DNA of 64,000 nucleotides from an uncultured Lachnospiraceae bacterium (GTDB lineage: Bacteria > Bacillota > Clostridia > Lachnospirales > Lachnospiraceae). Of this stretch, positions 15,955 through 25,689 are shown one piece after another. The notes below the pieces were generated by a model. That model was given only the letters and a program-made list of their open reading frames with translations, was not told the origin of the DNA and did not search any database. Both the position numbers and the translations under genes were made by a program. The stretch's first letter is position 1, and each line of letters opens with the position of its first letter. The stretch is taken from assembly GCA_947626435.1 (NCBI GenBank), contig CANQSB010000002.1, positions 124,001-188,000 on the forward strand, written 5' to 3'.

Positions 15955-17079
15955 ATGAATATAAATGAAGAAAAAATATATGCATGCTGGCTTGACACAG
16001 GACTTGAATTTGCTCGTGCAAAAAAGCGTCTCCTGCTCAAAGCGGCAGGCTCTGCAAGACAGGCGTACAGCTTAGTCGTAAACAGCGCTTCCGGTATGCT
16101 TGAGGCAGTGATAGGCGCACAGGACGGCAGGAAGCTTACACAGTATCTAAAAACAATCACACCGCAGGGACTTGGCGAACTGCTTGAAGAAAAAAATATC
16201 AAATACACGTATTTTATGGAAAACGATTATCCACAAAAATTTGTGGACATACCCGACGCGCCATTTGGCATATTTTATAAGGGAGAGCTTGCGGATGAAA
16301 ACACATCTTCCGTCGCCGTCATAGGTTCAAGAAAATGCAGCGAGTACGGCAGGTACATGGCGAAGGAAATTTCAGGCGGACTAGCCGCGCGCGGCATAAA
16401 TATTGTCAGTGGCATGGCGCTTGGCATAGACGGCATAGCACAGGGCGCCGCCATAGATGCCGGCGGCAGAACATACGGCGTGCTCGGATGCGGGGCGGAT
16501 TATATTTATCCCGCGTCGAACGAAGAACTTTATTATAAAATTATCAAAAACGGCGCAATAATATCAGAGTACGCACCTGGAACAACGCCGCAGAAATGGC
16601 TGTTTCCGATGCGCAACCGCTTAATCAGCGCGCTTTCTGATGTGGTCATAGTGATAGAGGCAAACGAAAAGAGCGGCACTTTCAGTACGGTAGATATGGC
16701 GCTTGAACAAGGCAGAGAAGTATACGCCGTCCCCGGCAGATGTACAGACCGTATGAGTACAGGCTGCAACAAGCTTTTGAGACAGGGGGCGGGGCTGGTG
16801 ACTTCGGCAGAGGACATAATATGCGACATGGGATGGCGGGACAAGCTAAATCCCGCCCACAGACAAAGCGACAAAACAAAAGCTTATCTCTCACAGCCTG
16901 CAAAAGACATATACGAAGTGCTTGACATTATGCCGCTTACACAGGACGACATAATTGCGCTTCTTCAAAAAAAGGGCAAAAGCTACGCCGCAGACCAAGT
17001 GTCAAGAGCGCTGTGCGAGCTGGAATTAAGGCAGGCGGCGCTGAAAATAAACGGCGGCTACCGGCTAATGAAATCATGA
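15955..17079 (+). CDS. dprA: DNA processing protein DprA
   Basis: Single-strand DNA-binding RecA loader in transformation. The 374 residues comprise an N-terminal SAM-like region (1-65), the Rossmann core (GSRKCSEYGRYMAKEISG, GMALGIDGIAQGAA, LGCGADYIYP and NEKSGTFSTVDMALEQGREV) and a C-terminal winged-helix DprA domain (about 305-374, PLTQDDIIALLQKKGKS). The ATG at 15955 has GAAATGGAAAAT before it, a weak site. It is probably co-transcribed with comM, and topA follows as in many Firmicutes. Confidence 0.95.
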   Translation: MNINEEKIYACWLDTGLEFARAKKRLLLKAAGSARQAYSLVVNSASGMLEAVIGAQDGRKLTQYLKTITPQGLGELLEEKNIKYTYFMENDYPQKFVDIPDAPFGIFYKGELADENTSSVAVIGSRKCSEYGRYMAKEISGGLAARGINIVSGMALGIDGIAQGAAIDAGGRTYGVLGCGADYIYPASNEELYYKIIKNGAIISEYAPGTTPQKWLFPMRNRLISALSDVVIVIEANEKSGTFSTVDMALEQGREVYAVPGRCTDRMSTGCNKLLRQGAGLVTSAEDIICDMGWRDKLNPAHRQSDKTKAYLSQPAKDIYEVLDIMPLTQDDIIALLQKKGKSYAADQVSRALCELELRQAALKINGGYRLMKS

Positions 17080-17149
17080 CGATTCAAATTTATGCGGACG
17101 AGATTTCACATTGAATTTGACGAATAAAAAAATTTTTATATAATTTTAC

Positions 17150-17178
17150 TTGCAACTGAGTAAAGATTAGTTTATATT
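17150..17178 (+). promoter_or_regulatory. Predicted sigma-A promoter of topA
   Basis: TTGCAA, 17 bases, TATATT, ending 51 bases before the topA start. Confidence 0.55.
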
Positions 17179-17229
17179 ATAGCTTATCGTGCATGGCACA
17201 TAATATATCAAAACAAGGGGCGCTGTATT

Positions 17230-19305
17230 ATGGCAAAGTATTTAGTAATAGTGGAGTCACCCGCAAAGGTAAAGACAATCAAGAAGTTTCTGGGAGCAAA
17301 TTATGAGGTAATGGCGAGCAACGGACATGTGCGCGACATGCCCAAAAGCCAGCTCGGCTTTGACGCTGCAAACGATTACGAACCCAAATATATAACGATA
17401 CGCGGCAAGGGCGACATCCTTGCAAAGCTTAGAAAAGAAGTAAAGAAAGCCGAAAAAATATATCTCGCGACCGACCCTGACCGCGAAGGAGAGGCAATAT
17501 CATGGCATCTGTATATAGCGCTCAAGCTTGAGGACAAAAAAGTATACCGCATAACCTTCAACGAGATAACTAAAAACGCCGTAAAGGAATCGCTCAAAAA
17601 TCCGCGTGAGATAGACATGAGCTTAGTAGACGCGCAGCAGGCAAGGCGTATGCTCGACAGAATGGTAGGATATAGAATTTCGCCGCTTTTGTGGGCAAAA
17701 ATAAAAAGAGGACTTAGCGCAGGACGCGTACAGTCGGTAGCGCTTCGCATCATATGCGACAGAGAGGAAGAAATAAACGCCTTTATCCCCGAAGAATACT
17801 GGACGCTCGACGCTGCCATCAGCATAAAAGGCGAAAAAAAGCCGCTCATAGCCAAATACTACGGCATAGGCGACAAAAAGCAGGACATTACATCGCAGGA
17901 GCAGATGGACCGGATACTAAACGAGCTGAAAAACGCCGAATTTAAGGTAACGGACATCAAAAAAGGCGAGCGCGTGAAAAAAGCCCCGCTTGCGTTTACG
18001 ACCTCTACGCTGCAGCAGGAGGCAAGCAAGTCGCTCAATTTTTCCACACAGAAGACGATGAGGATTGCGCAGCAGCTCTATGAGGGAGTAGAGCTAAAGG
18101 GACAAGGCACAGTAGGTCTTATCACATATTTGAGGACCGATTCCGCCAGAGTGTCAGACGAAGCGCTGGCAAGCTCAAAGCAGTATATAATATCGGCTTA
18201 TGGCGCGCAGTACGCGACAGACGACGTCAGGGAAAAGAAAAAGGATCAGAAGATACAGGACGCTCACGAGGCAATCCGCCCCACCGACATAAACAATACC
18301 CCCGCCGCGGTAAAGGATTCGCTAAGCCGTGACCAATTCAGGCTGTACCAGCTTATATGGAAACGCTTTACCGCAAGCCGCATGGCAAACGCTAAGTATG
18401 AGACTACCTCTGTCAAGATAAGTGCGGGAAATCACAGGTTTACAGTGTCAGCGTCAAAGCTTGCGTTTGACGGTTTCATGAGCGTGTACAAGGACGACGA
18501 CGATGAAAGCGGCGACATGAATAAGCTGGCTAAGGATATCACCAAGAGCACCAAGCTTACAGTGGAGAGCCTTGATCCAAAACAGCATTTCACTCAGCCG
18601 CCCGCTCATTATACGGAAGCTTCGCTTGTCCGCGCCCTTGAAGAACTCGGCATAGGACGCCCGAGCACATACGCCCCCACAATCACGACAATACTGGCAA
18701 GACGCTATGTAGTCAAGGAGGACAAAAATCTCTATGTGTCCGAGCTTGGCGAGGTAGTCAACAATATGATGAAAGACGCTTTTCCCTCAATAGTGGACGT
18801 CAATTTTACGGCAAACCTCGAGGCACTTTTGGATAAAGTGGAGGAAGGCTCGATAGACTGGAAGACAGTCGTTTCCAATTTTTACCCCGACCTTGACGAG
18901 GCTGTAAAAAAAGCCGAGAAAGAGCTTGAAGAAGTCGAGATTGCAGATGAAGTCACAGATGAAAAATGCGATATATGCGGCAAAAACATGGTAATAAAAT
19001 ACGGACCTCATGGCAAATTCCTTGCATGCCCCGGTTTCCCCGAATGCAGGAATACCAAGCCCTACTATGAAAAAATCGGCGTTTCCTGCCCCAAGTGCGG
19101 CAAAGAGATTGTAATACGCAAGACAAAAAAAGGCAGAAAATATTACGGCTGCGAAGCCATCCCGGAATGCGACTTCATGGTATGGCAACGCCCGTCAAAA
19201 GAAAAGTGCGACAAATGTGGCGGCATAATGCTTATAAAAGGCAATAAGCTCGTCTGCGTGAATGAGCAGTGCGGCAATGTAAAGACAGTAAATTCACAAA
19301 ATTAA
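17230..19305 (+). CDS. topA: DNA topoisomerase I
   Basis: Type IA topoisomerase relaxing negative supercoils. The 691 residues contain a Toprim domain (VESPAKVKTIKKFLG with Glu9; acidic motif DPDREGEA at about 80-87), the catalytic Tyr in YLRTDSAR (about residue 300), and three C-terminal four-cysteine zinc ribbons (from CDICG at about 579, CPKCG at about 620 and CDKCG at about 661). The dprA-topA-codY order is a common Firmicutes arrangement. The start ATG follows AAGGGGCGC. Confidence 0.97.
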   Translation: MAKYLVIVESPAKVKTIKKFLGANYEVMASNGHVRDMPKSQLGFDAANDYEPKYITIRGKGDILAKLRKEVKKAEKIYLATDPDREGEAISWHLYIALKLEDKKVYRITFNEITKNAVKESLKNPREIDMSLVDAQQARRMLDRMVGYRISPLLWAKIKRGLSAGRVQSVALRIICDREEEINAFIPEEYWTLDAAISIKGEKKPLIAKYYGIGDKKQDITSQEQMDRILNELKNAEFKVTDIKKGERVKKAPLAFTTSTLQQEASKSLNFSTQKTMRIAQQLYEGVELKGQGTVGLITYLRTDSARVSDEALASSKQYIISAYGAQYATDDVREKKKDQKIQDAHEAIRPTDINNTPAAVKDSLSRDQFRLYQLIWKRFTASRMANAKYETTSVKISAGNHRFTVSASKLAFDGFMSVYKDDDDESGDMNKLAKDITKSTKLTVESLDPKQHFTQPPAHYTEASLVRALEELGIGRPSTYAPTITTILARRYVVKEDKNLYVSELGEVVNNMMKDAFPSIVDVNFTANLEALLDKVEEGSIDWKTVVSNFYPDLDEAVKKAEKELEEVEIADEVTDEKCDICGKNMVIKYGPHGKFLACPGFPECRNTKPYYEKIGVSCPKCGKEIVIRKTKKGRKYYGCEAIPECDFMVWQRPSKEKCDKCGGIMLIKGNKLVCVNEQCGNVKTVNSQN

Positions 19306-19374
19306 TAGAATATTTTGCTAAAAGTCAAAAATTTATTGAATTGTTAAGAAAGATTGAAAAATTGACGCAAACTA

Positions 19375-19403
19375 TTGAAAAACAAACCTCATTATGGTAA
19401 AAT
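19375..19403 (+). promoter_or_regulatory. Predicted sigma-A promoter of codY
   Basis: TTGAAA, 17 bases, TAAAAT, 63 bases upstream of the chosen codY start. Confidence 0.55.
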
Positions 19404-19466
19404 TTACAATATAAACTGCAACTTTTACACAATTTTTGTATGGATTTACGAAATTGGAGGTTTGCC

Positions 19467-20255
19467 ATGAGCAGTGTACAGCTATTAGATAAGACAAGAA
19501 AAATAGGAAAGCTTTTACACAACAACAATTCAAGCAAAGTAGTATTCAATGACATATGCACAGTCATACGCGACATAGTCAGCTCCAATGTCTTGGTTAT
19601 TAGTAAAAAAGGCAAAGTATTGGGCGTAGGATATTGCGAAGGCGTAGATGTGCTCAGGGAACTCGTAAACAACACAGTAGGCGGTTTTATAGACCCGGTG
19701 CTGAACGAGCGGCTCTTAGGCGTGCTTTCCACCAAAGAAAACGTCAACTTGGAGACACTCGGCTTTGAAAGCTCCGACATACGCAAATTCCAAGCCGTCA
19801 TCACTCCCATAGAGATAGCAGGCGAGCGCCTTGGCACGCTCTTTATATACAAATGCGGCGAACAGTACGATATAGACGACATCATCCTCTGCGAATACGG
19901 CGTGACAGTCGTAGGTCTCGAGATGCTCAGATCAGTCAGCGAAGAAAGCGCGGAAGAAAGTCGCAAAGTGGCAGTAGTAAAATCCGCCATATCCACCCTC
20001 TCATTTTCAGAAATGGAGGCAATCACCCACATATTCGATGAGCTGAACGGTACGGAAGGCATCCTCGTAGCCAGCAAAATAGCCGACCGCGTAGGCATCA
20101 CCCGCAGCGTCATAGTCAACGCCCTCCGCAAATTCGAAAGCGCAGGCGTGATAGAATCCCGCTCATCAGGCATGAAAGGCACCTACATCAAAGTCCTAAA
20201 CGACGTAGTCTTCGAAGAAGTAGAAGCCCTAAAACACCAACTAAGCAAATCCTAG
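19467..20255 (+). CDS. codY: Global nutritional regulator CodY
   Basis: GTP- and branched-chain-amino-acid-responsive repressor. The 262 residues hold an N-terminal GAF domain (about 1-155) and the C-terminal winged helix-turn-helix with the family signature ASKIADRVGITRSVIVNALR and the wing SRSSGMKGTYIKVLN. The ATG at 19467 is preferred over 19440 because TTGGAGG sits at the right distance. It lies directly upstream of the flagellar operon, as in Bacillus, where CodY also represses fla/che; that control here is inference. The last 200 bases share the A+C-rich codon bias seen around the structured repeat. Confidence 0.96.
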   Translation: MSSVQLLDKTRKIGKLLHNNNSSKVVFNDICTVIRDIVSSNVLVISKKGKVLGVGYCEGVDVLRELVNNTVGGFIDPVLNERLLGVLSTKENVNLETLGFESSDIRKFQAVITPIEIAGERLGTLFIYKCGEQYDIDDIILCEYGVTVVGLEMLRSVSEESAEESRKVAVVKSAISTLSFSEMEAITHIFDELNGTEGILVASKIADRVGITRSVIVNALRKFESAGVIESRSSGMKGTYIKVLNDVVFEEVEALKHQLSKS

Positions 20256-20391
20256 AAAAAGTTATTAGTAATCAGCCCAATCCTAAATTTAACAAATTAA
20301 AAAACAGACCAACAAAAATAACAAAAGGAAATCAAAACATAAAAAGTTTCAAATAAATAAAAACAACAACACAAGTTTATTACAACAACCG

Positions 20392-20558
20392 GCCCGAACA
20401 GGGAAATATATCTCATGAAGACCCTTGGGAAGCGTCGGCGCTTAGCGAAATAAGCTGCAAAAGCGTAGCTCCTTTTGCAGCGCAATTGAGCTTAGTGTCC
20501 GCTACGCTTCCCACCGAGCGCAAGCGGGTCTGAATGAGATATATTTCCCTGTTCGGGC
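20392..20558. repeat. Structured dispersed repeat, copy B
   Basis: A 167-bp element between codY and flgB, same orientation as copy A (5657-5822). The 25-base ends (20392-20416 and 20534-20558) are perfect inverted complements; the inner hairpin is 20454-20463 with 20472-20481, and the loop CGTAGCTC is identical to that of copy A. Five differences in the terminal arm and one in the inner hairpin are each matched by a change in the pairing partner. It occupies a third of the 495-base gap here; the rest is A-rich sequence and the flgB promoter. Confidence 0.85.
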
Positions 20559-20633
20559 GTCCTCCATCAAAACCCCCAAAGTCTATCTTAAAATTCTCCC
20601 AAAACCCCCTCATAAACAAAACAAAAATAATAC

Positions 20634-20661
20634 TTGAAATATTTCAAAAATAATCTATAAT
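20634..20661 (+). promoter_or_regulatory. Predicted fla/che operon promoter with palindromic operator
   Basis: TTGAAA, 16 bases, TATAAT, 90 bases before flgB. The -35 box is the left half of a perfect 14-base palindrome, TTGAAATATTTCAA (20634-20647), a candidate repressor site. No c-di-GMP (GEMM) riboswitch was recognised in the leader. Confidence 0.6.
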
Positions 20662-20750
20662 AAAATAAGGACAAAGTGTATATTTATGTTTAAAAACCAA
20701 AAAATATTAATTTCACATCAAATTTCACACTAAAATTAGGAGGATTGCAT

Positions 20751-21143
20751 ATGTTAGGAGCAACAAACGTATTTGACTATATCAACGTCATGAGCAAGAC
20801 AATGGATGCCGCAGTCATGCGCCAAGAGCTAATTAACAATAACCTTGCCAACGTCAATACCCCGGACTATAAACGCAAAGACATACGCTTTGAGACCGAG
20901 CTAAAGAACGCATTCGTCCGCGCAAACGGCGACAGCACGGATGCCAAAGTCAAAGACATCGAGCTTGAATCACTCACCCCGAAGACCTACATAGACTATT
21001 CCGAGCTTTCATACAGATACGACGGCAACAACGTGGACATAGACACCGAAAACGCAATATCCGCCGAAAACCAAATCAAGTACAACGCACTTGTGGATTT
21101 GGTAAATATGAATTTTTCAATGCTCCAGACAGTAATGAAGTAA
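20751..21143 (+). CDS. flgB: Flagellar proximal rod protein FlgB
   Basis: Inner rod component and first gene of the operon. It has 130 residues, the family length. The N-terminal rod signature RQELINNNLANVNTPDYKRKDIRFE and the C-terminal heptad region (IKYNALVDLVNMNFSMLQTV) form the D0 coiled coil. ATG 20751 lies seven bases after AGGAGG; the TTG two codons upstream is not needed. flgC follows after 73 bases. Confidence 0.95.
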   Translation: MLGATNVFDYINVMSKTMDAAVMRQELINNNLANVNTPDYKRKDIRFETELKNAFVRANGDSTDAKVKDIELESLTPKTYIDYSELSYRYDGNNVDIDTENAISAENQIKYNALVDLVNMNFSMLQTVMK

Positions 21144-21216
21144 AAATAAAATAAATCAAAAAACAGCAACAATACAATATAACCCAATAAGACAAACAAA
21201 AGGACGGAGGTAAATT

Positions 21217-21711
21217 ATGGGACTATTTACAGCCTTTGACATAAGCGCATCAGGTATGACCGCGGAGAGATACCGCATGGACATATCCTCTCAAAACCTT
21301 GCAAACGCCAACACCACAAGGACGGAAGACGGCGGCGGATATGTCAGGAAGGTAGTGACCTTTGAAGAAAAAACCAACATAAAAAACAGGAATTTTTCTC
21401 ATATGCTCGACACCGCGTTCAGCAACCTCTCAGGCAGACCGCTCGGACAGCTTAACTCAGCCAAGCTTTCAAGTCCGGGACAAGGCGTAAAGATAGGCGG
21501 ACTGTACGAGGACACATGGACGGAAGAAACCATGGCATATGACCCCGAGCATCCTGACGCTGACGAAAACGGCTACGTGCATTATTCAAACGTAAATGTT
21601 ATTACAGAGATGACAAACATGATAGACGCATCACGCGGCTATGATGCCAACCAGGCAGCCTTTGAGGCATCAAAGTCAATGATGCTCAAAGGACTTGAAA
21701 TGAATAAATAA
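21217..21711 (+). CDS. flgC: Flagellar proximal rod protein FlgC
   Basis: Rod component of 164 residues. The N-terminal flg_bb_rod motif (ISASGMTAERYRMDISSQNL, ANANT) and the C-terminal YVHYSNVNVITEMTNMIDAS / AFEASKSMM segments are complete. GGACGGAGG precedes the ATG. It assembles with FlgB, FlgF/G and FliE between the MS ring and hook. Confidence 0.96.
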   Translation: MGLFTAFDISASGMTAERYRMDISSQNLANANTTRTEDGGGYVRKVVTFEEKTNIKNRNFSHMLDTAFSNLSGRPLGQLNSAKLSSPGQGVKIGGLYEDTWTEETMAYDPEHPDADENGYVHYSNVNVITEMTNMIDASRGYDANQAAFEASKSMMLKGLEMNK

Positions 21712-21725
21712 ACAGGAGGCTCATA

Positions 21726-22070
21726 ATGACTATCACACCCGCAAACGATATAAAAAGCTTATATAACGTAAGCTCTGATGCAATCAAGAATACACTGAAT
21801 AAAACCACAGACACGGACACAGCCAAGACCACGGGCGATTCAAGCCTCTTTGGCTCCATTTTCAACGCGGCGGTAAGCAACATAAACGACACAAATGTTT
21901 TACTGTCAGATATGGAGAACGAAGAATTGAAATGGTCCATGGGCATCACGGAAAACCCTCACGACTTGACCGTAGCGGTAGGCAAGGCGCAGACAGCCTT
22001 CACCTATACGACGGCGCTCAGAGATAAGCTTCTTGAAGCATACCGCGAGATTATGCAGATACAGATATAA
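21726..22070 (+). CDS. fliE: Flagellar hook-basal body protein FliE
   Basis: MS ring-rod adaptor, 114 residues. The C-terminal signature (PHDLTVAVGKAQTAFTYTTA, LRDKLLEAYREIMQIQI) is diagnostic. The ribosome binding site AGGAGG is eight bases from the ATG, and the gene starts 14 bases after flgC. Confidence 0.95.
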   Translation: MTITPANDIKSLYNVSSDAIKNTLNKTTDTDTAKTTGDSSLFGSIFNAAVSNINDTNVLLSDMENEELKWSMGITENPHDLTVAVGKAQTAFTYTTALRDKLLEAYREIMQIQI

Positions 22071-22108
22071 TCGCTTCGATTTGATTTCGTAAGAAGGAGA
22101 TACTTCAA

Positions 22109-23719
22109 ATGGTTGACAAGTTATTAGAATTTGGCAAGAAGCTTTTGGAGAGATTCAAGGAATGGTGGAACAAATTTCAGCCTAAGCAAAAGACCGTTAT
22201 TATAGGGATAGGCGTTGCCATACTGCTTGCCGTGGGAATATTGGTATTCGTGCTCACCCGAAAGGTATACGTGCCAATCGCCACGGCGGAGAATGCACAG
22301 GAAGGCGCGCTGATTAAAAGCTTGCTTGACGAAAACGGCTACGATTACAACATGAGCTCCGACGGCTTGAGTTTTGAAGTCCTCAAAAAACAGGAGGGCG
22401 ACGCAAACCTGCTTCTTGGTTCGAATTTCATAGCTACGAACACATATACGATAGACAACGTGCTTGAGGGCAGCTTCTCAACGACGGAAGCCGACAAGCA
22501 GAAGCGGTACATAGTCCTTATACAGACAAACCTTGAAAATGACATAATGCGTATGCCCGCAGTCAAGTCCGCGACCGTCACTATAGACGTGCCGGAGGAC
22601 AACGGCACGCTCATAGCTCAAAATCGCGAGAGTTATGCCGGCATTATGTTGGAATTGAACGAAGGCGAAAAATTTACGCAGGAAAATGCGGCGGCAATCG
22701 CAAGGTTCGCGGCGACAGGATTGGGCAATGACACTACCGACAATATAACGATTACGGATATAGACGGCACAATCTGGTTTCCGGTAGAAGAGACGGCATC
22801 GCAGTTTGACAAAGCGGAAACCATGATGATGTACAAACAGGATGCCGAAAGCCTCATCAAAAACGAGGTTCAGAATGTCCTGCTCGGCACGGGCGAGTAC
22901 AATCAAATCAAAGTTGCGGCAAACGTGATTATGGACTTTTCCGAGAGAGAGATTACGGAGCACAGGTATTCCGTGCCAGACGGCATGGATCAGGGATTGT
23001 ATTCGCACACAGAGGAATACAGGTCGAATGCCACTGACGGCATAGGCGGCGTACCGGGTACGGATTCAAATTCCGAAACGGATGTCCTGATTGACGAGTC
23101 CACAGGTACCAATACGTCTACATATGAAGCAAAGCGCGATTATCTTCCCGACGAAACGATAACGAACGAGAAGCCGCAGGTCGGCACGATAGTATATGAT
23201 GACAGTACGGTGTCGGTAGCGGCTATCAGGTACAGAGTAATCCGCGAGGAAGACGTCAGGCTTCAGGGCTACCTTGACGGCATCACATGGGAGGAGTATA
23301 AGCTCGCCAATGACGTCAGGACACAGCTTGAAGTAAATGATGATTTTATAGATCTTGTGGCAAACGCGGTCGGCGTACCGGACAGCAATGTTAGCATTGT
23401 CGCGTTTGAAGAAGTGCAGTTTGTAGATGCCGTAGAGGAGAGAGTCGAGCTTAAAGACATCATCCAAATCATACTCATCATAATCATCCTTGTACTCTTG
23501 GGGTTCGTAGTATTTATGAGCCTGCGTACCAAGAGAGAAGTCGAGGAGGAGGAAGAACTCTCTGTCGAAGATCTGCTGCAGACCAGCAAGGAGGAGCTTG
23601 AAAGCATAGAGACGGAGCAGAAGTCCGAGGCAAGGAAGCTCATAGAGAACTTCGTGGAAGAAAATCCGGAGGCGGTTGCTACGCTTTTGAGGAACTGGCT
23701 TGACGAAGACTGGGGGTAA
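22109..23719 (+). CDS. fliF: Flagellar MS-ring protein FliF
   Basis: Forms the membrane MS ring. The 536 residues have a transmembrane helix near residues 28-49 (KTVIIGIGVAILLAVGILVF), ring-building YscJ-like domains, a disordered Thr/Ser-rich region (about 300-340), a second helix (about 452-473, IIQIILIIIILVLLGFVVF) and a C-terminal cytoplasmic tail (AVATLLRNWLDED) that binds FliG. AGAAGGAGA precedes the ATG. Confidence 0.97.
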   Translation: MVDKLLEFGKKLLERFKEWWNKFQPKQKTVIIGIGVAILLAVGILVFVLTRKVYVPIATAENAQEGALIKSLLDENGYDYNMSSDGLSFEVLKKQEGDANLLLGSNFIATNTYTIDNVLEGSFSTTEADKQKRYIVLIQTNLENDIMRMPAVKSATVTIDVPEDNGTLIAQNRESYAGIMLELNEGEKFTQENAAAIARFAATGLGNDTTDNITITDIDGTIWFPVEETASQFDKAETMMMYKQDAESLIKNEVQNVLLGTGEYNQIKVAANVIMDFSEREITEHRYSVPDGMDQGLYSHTEEYRSNATDGIGGVPGTDSNSETDVLIDESTGTNTSTYEAKRDYLPDETITNEKPQVGTIVYDDSTVSVAAIRYRVIREEDVRLQGYLDGITWEEYKLANDVRTQLEVNDDFIDLVANAVGVPDSNVSIVAFEEVQFVDAVEERVELKDIIQIILIIIILVLLGFVVFMSLRTKREVEEEEELSVEDLLQTSKEELESIETEQKSEARKLIENFVEENPEAVATLLRNWLDEDWG

Positions 23720-23725
23720 ACATTA

Positions 23726-24736
23726 ATGGCAGAAAAAGATGAATTAAAAGGCATACAGAAAGCGGCTATACTTTTGATAGCTCTTGGACCTGAAAAGTCA
23801 TCCCTTATATTTAAGCACTTAAAAGAGGACGAAATCGAGGATTTAACTCTTGAGATTGCCAATACCAAGAGCGTCACTCCCAGCGTCAAGGAGAAGGTCA
23901 TAAACGAATTTTACGAGGTCTGTCTTGCCCAGCAGTATATCGCCGAAGGCGGTATCGGCTATGCCAAAGAGCTTTTGGAGAAGGCTCTCGGCGCGGACAA
24001 GGCGCTTGATGTTATCGGCAAGCTTACCGCATCATTACAGGTTAAGCCGTTTGAGTTTGTAAAAAAGACGGATGCTTCACAGCTCTTAAACTTTATACAG
24101 GACGAACATCCGCAGACCATCGCCCTTATACTGTCTTATCTTTCGGCAGGACAGGCGGCATCTATTCTTGGCGCGCTGGTGCCTGAAAAGCAGGCTGACG
24201 TCGCAAGGCGTATAGCCACTATGGACAGGACCAGCCCTGACGTCATCAAGGAGGTTGAGAGGGTGCTTGAGTCAAAGCTTTCATCGCTTGTCAATCAGGA
24301 TTACACGATTATCGGCGGCGTAGACGCGGTAGTAGAGATATTAAATACGGTAGACCGAGGCACGGAGAAGCATATCATGGAGACCTTGGAGATGGAGGAG
24401 CCCGAGCTTGCGGACGAAATCAGAAAGAAGATGTTCGTATTCGAGGATATCCTGCTTTTGGACGACAGAGCCATCCAGCGAGTGCTCAGGGACGTGGACA
24501 ACAACGACCTTGCCATTGCCTGCAAAGGTTCAAACGAAGAAGTTCAAAACGCTATCTTTGGCAATATGTCGAAGCGTCTTGCTGAGATGATAAAGGAAGA
24601 TATGGAATTTATGGGTCCTGTCAGAATGAAGGACGTTGAGGAAGCGCAGCAGAAGATAGTTAATATTATCAGGAAGCTTGAGGACTCTGGCGAAATTGTT
24701 ATTTCCAGAGGCGGAGGTGACGAGATAGTTGTCTAG
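23726..24736 (+). CDS. fliG: Flagellar motor switch protein FliG
   Basis: Rotor protein of the C-ring that contacts MotA. The 336 residues show the N-terminal FliF-binding domain (KAAILLIALGPEKSSLIFKHL), the EHPQTIALILSYL middle motif, and the C-terminal torque helix with charged residues (EDILLLDDRAIQRVLRDVD). It starts six bases after fliF; the 3' end overlaps fliH by eight bases, consistent with translational coupling. Confidence 0.97.
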   Translation: MAEKDELKGIQKAAILLIALGPEKSSLIFKHLKEDEIEDLTLEIANTKSVTPSVKEKVINEFYEVCLAQQYIAEGGIGYAKELLEKALGADKALDVIGKLTASLQVKPFEFVKKTDASQLLNFIQDEHPQTIALILSYLSAGQAASILGALVPEKQADVARRIATMDRTSPDVIKEVERVLESKLSSLVNQDYTIIGGVDAVVEILNTVDRGTEKHIMETLEMEEPELADEIRKKMFVFEDILLLDDRAIQRVLRDVDNNDLAIACKGSNEEVQNAIFGNMSKRLAEMIKEDMEFMGPVRMKDVEEAQQKIVNIIRKLEDSGEIVISRGGGDEIVV

Positions 24737-25652
24737 GAACAGCGTATTGAAATCAGGCTGGGTGATAGTCAACCCAAGTGATACAAAAATTATAGATTCC
24801 AACGCGCTTGCAGAGCAGAAGCTCAAAGAGATGTCCGCGAAGCTTGCAAAGGAATACGGTGAAGAACCGGAATTTATGGAAGGCTTTATGAGCGGTTTGA
24901 ATGCCGTAAAGGTATCCGAGCTAATCAAAGACGAGAACATAAATATAATTGGCGGCGTGGATTCTGACGAACCTGAGGCGGATACCCCCATACAGGAGCA
25001 GTCCGGTGCGGTGTCAAAGCAGGCGGAGGAGCTTATCGCTGAGGCACAGTCACAGATTGAGACAATGAAAAAAGAAGCCCTGATTGAAATAGACCAGGCA
25101 AGAGAGCAGGCATACGAGGACGCGAAGGCGGAAGGCTATCAGGCAGGATTAGAGCAAGGCAGAAGTGAAGGCTTCGAACAGGGGCACAAGGACGGTCTTG
25201 AGAGCGTGTCGGAGGAGCGTGAGCGCGTATTTGCGGAGGCGGCTCAAAAAATCGCCATGGTAGAGAAAGAGTATCAGCAAAAGCTTGATGAGCTTGAGCC
25301 GAGGTTTATAGACACTCTCACAAGGATTTACGAGCATATTTTTCATGTAAGCTTTAAAAATTCAAGGGAGCTCATAGTATACCTCATTCAAAACACGATG
25401 AGGAATATTGAAGGCAGTGACAATTATCTTATCCATGTTTCAAAAGAAGATTATCCCTTTGCGAGTATGCAGAAAAGGGAGCTGATTAAGAATACCAATA
25501 TTTCCGTTGATGATATAGAGATTATCGAAGATTCCACAATGGGCAAAAACGAATGTATGATAGAGACAGGCAACGGTGTCTTTGATTGCAGCCTTGGCAC
25601 GCAGTTGGAGGCGTTAAACGAGCAGTTGAGATTATTGTCTTATCAGCCATAA
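24729..25652 (+). CDS. fliH: Flagellar export regulator FliH
   Basis: Negative regulator and stator of the export ATPase FliI. The 307 residues have a long charged coiled coil with the glycine-spaced repeats typical of FliH (AKAEGYQAGLEQGRSEGFEQ, about 140-165) and a C-terminal V-ATPase-E-like domain. The start is TTG overlapping the fliG stop, with GGAGGTGA at suitable spacing. It precedes its partner fliI. Confidence 0.88.
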   Translation: MSRNSVLKSGWVIVNPSDTKIIDSNALAEQKLKEMSAKLAKEYGEEPEFMEGFMSGLNAVKVSELIKDENINIIGGVDSDEPEADTPIQEQSGAVSKQAEELIAEAQSQIETMKKEALIEIDQAREQAYEDAKAEGYQAGLEQGRSEGFEQGHKDGLESVSEERERVFAEAAQKIAMVEKEYQQKLDELEPRFIDTLTRIYEHIFHVSFKNSRELIVYLIQNTMRNIEGSDNYLIHVSKEDYPFASMQKRELIKNTNISVDDIEIIEDSTMGKNECMIETGNGVFDCSLGTQLEALNEQLRLLSYQP

Positions 25653-25689
25653 TTATTTTAGCCGCCTATAGGCGTCAAGGGAGATTTAT

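Noticed and set aside
20560-20750. c-di-GMP riboswitch before flgB, as in some clostridia
   Set aside because: The leader is A-rich with no conserved GEMM core segments that I could identify.
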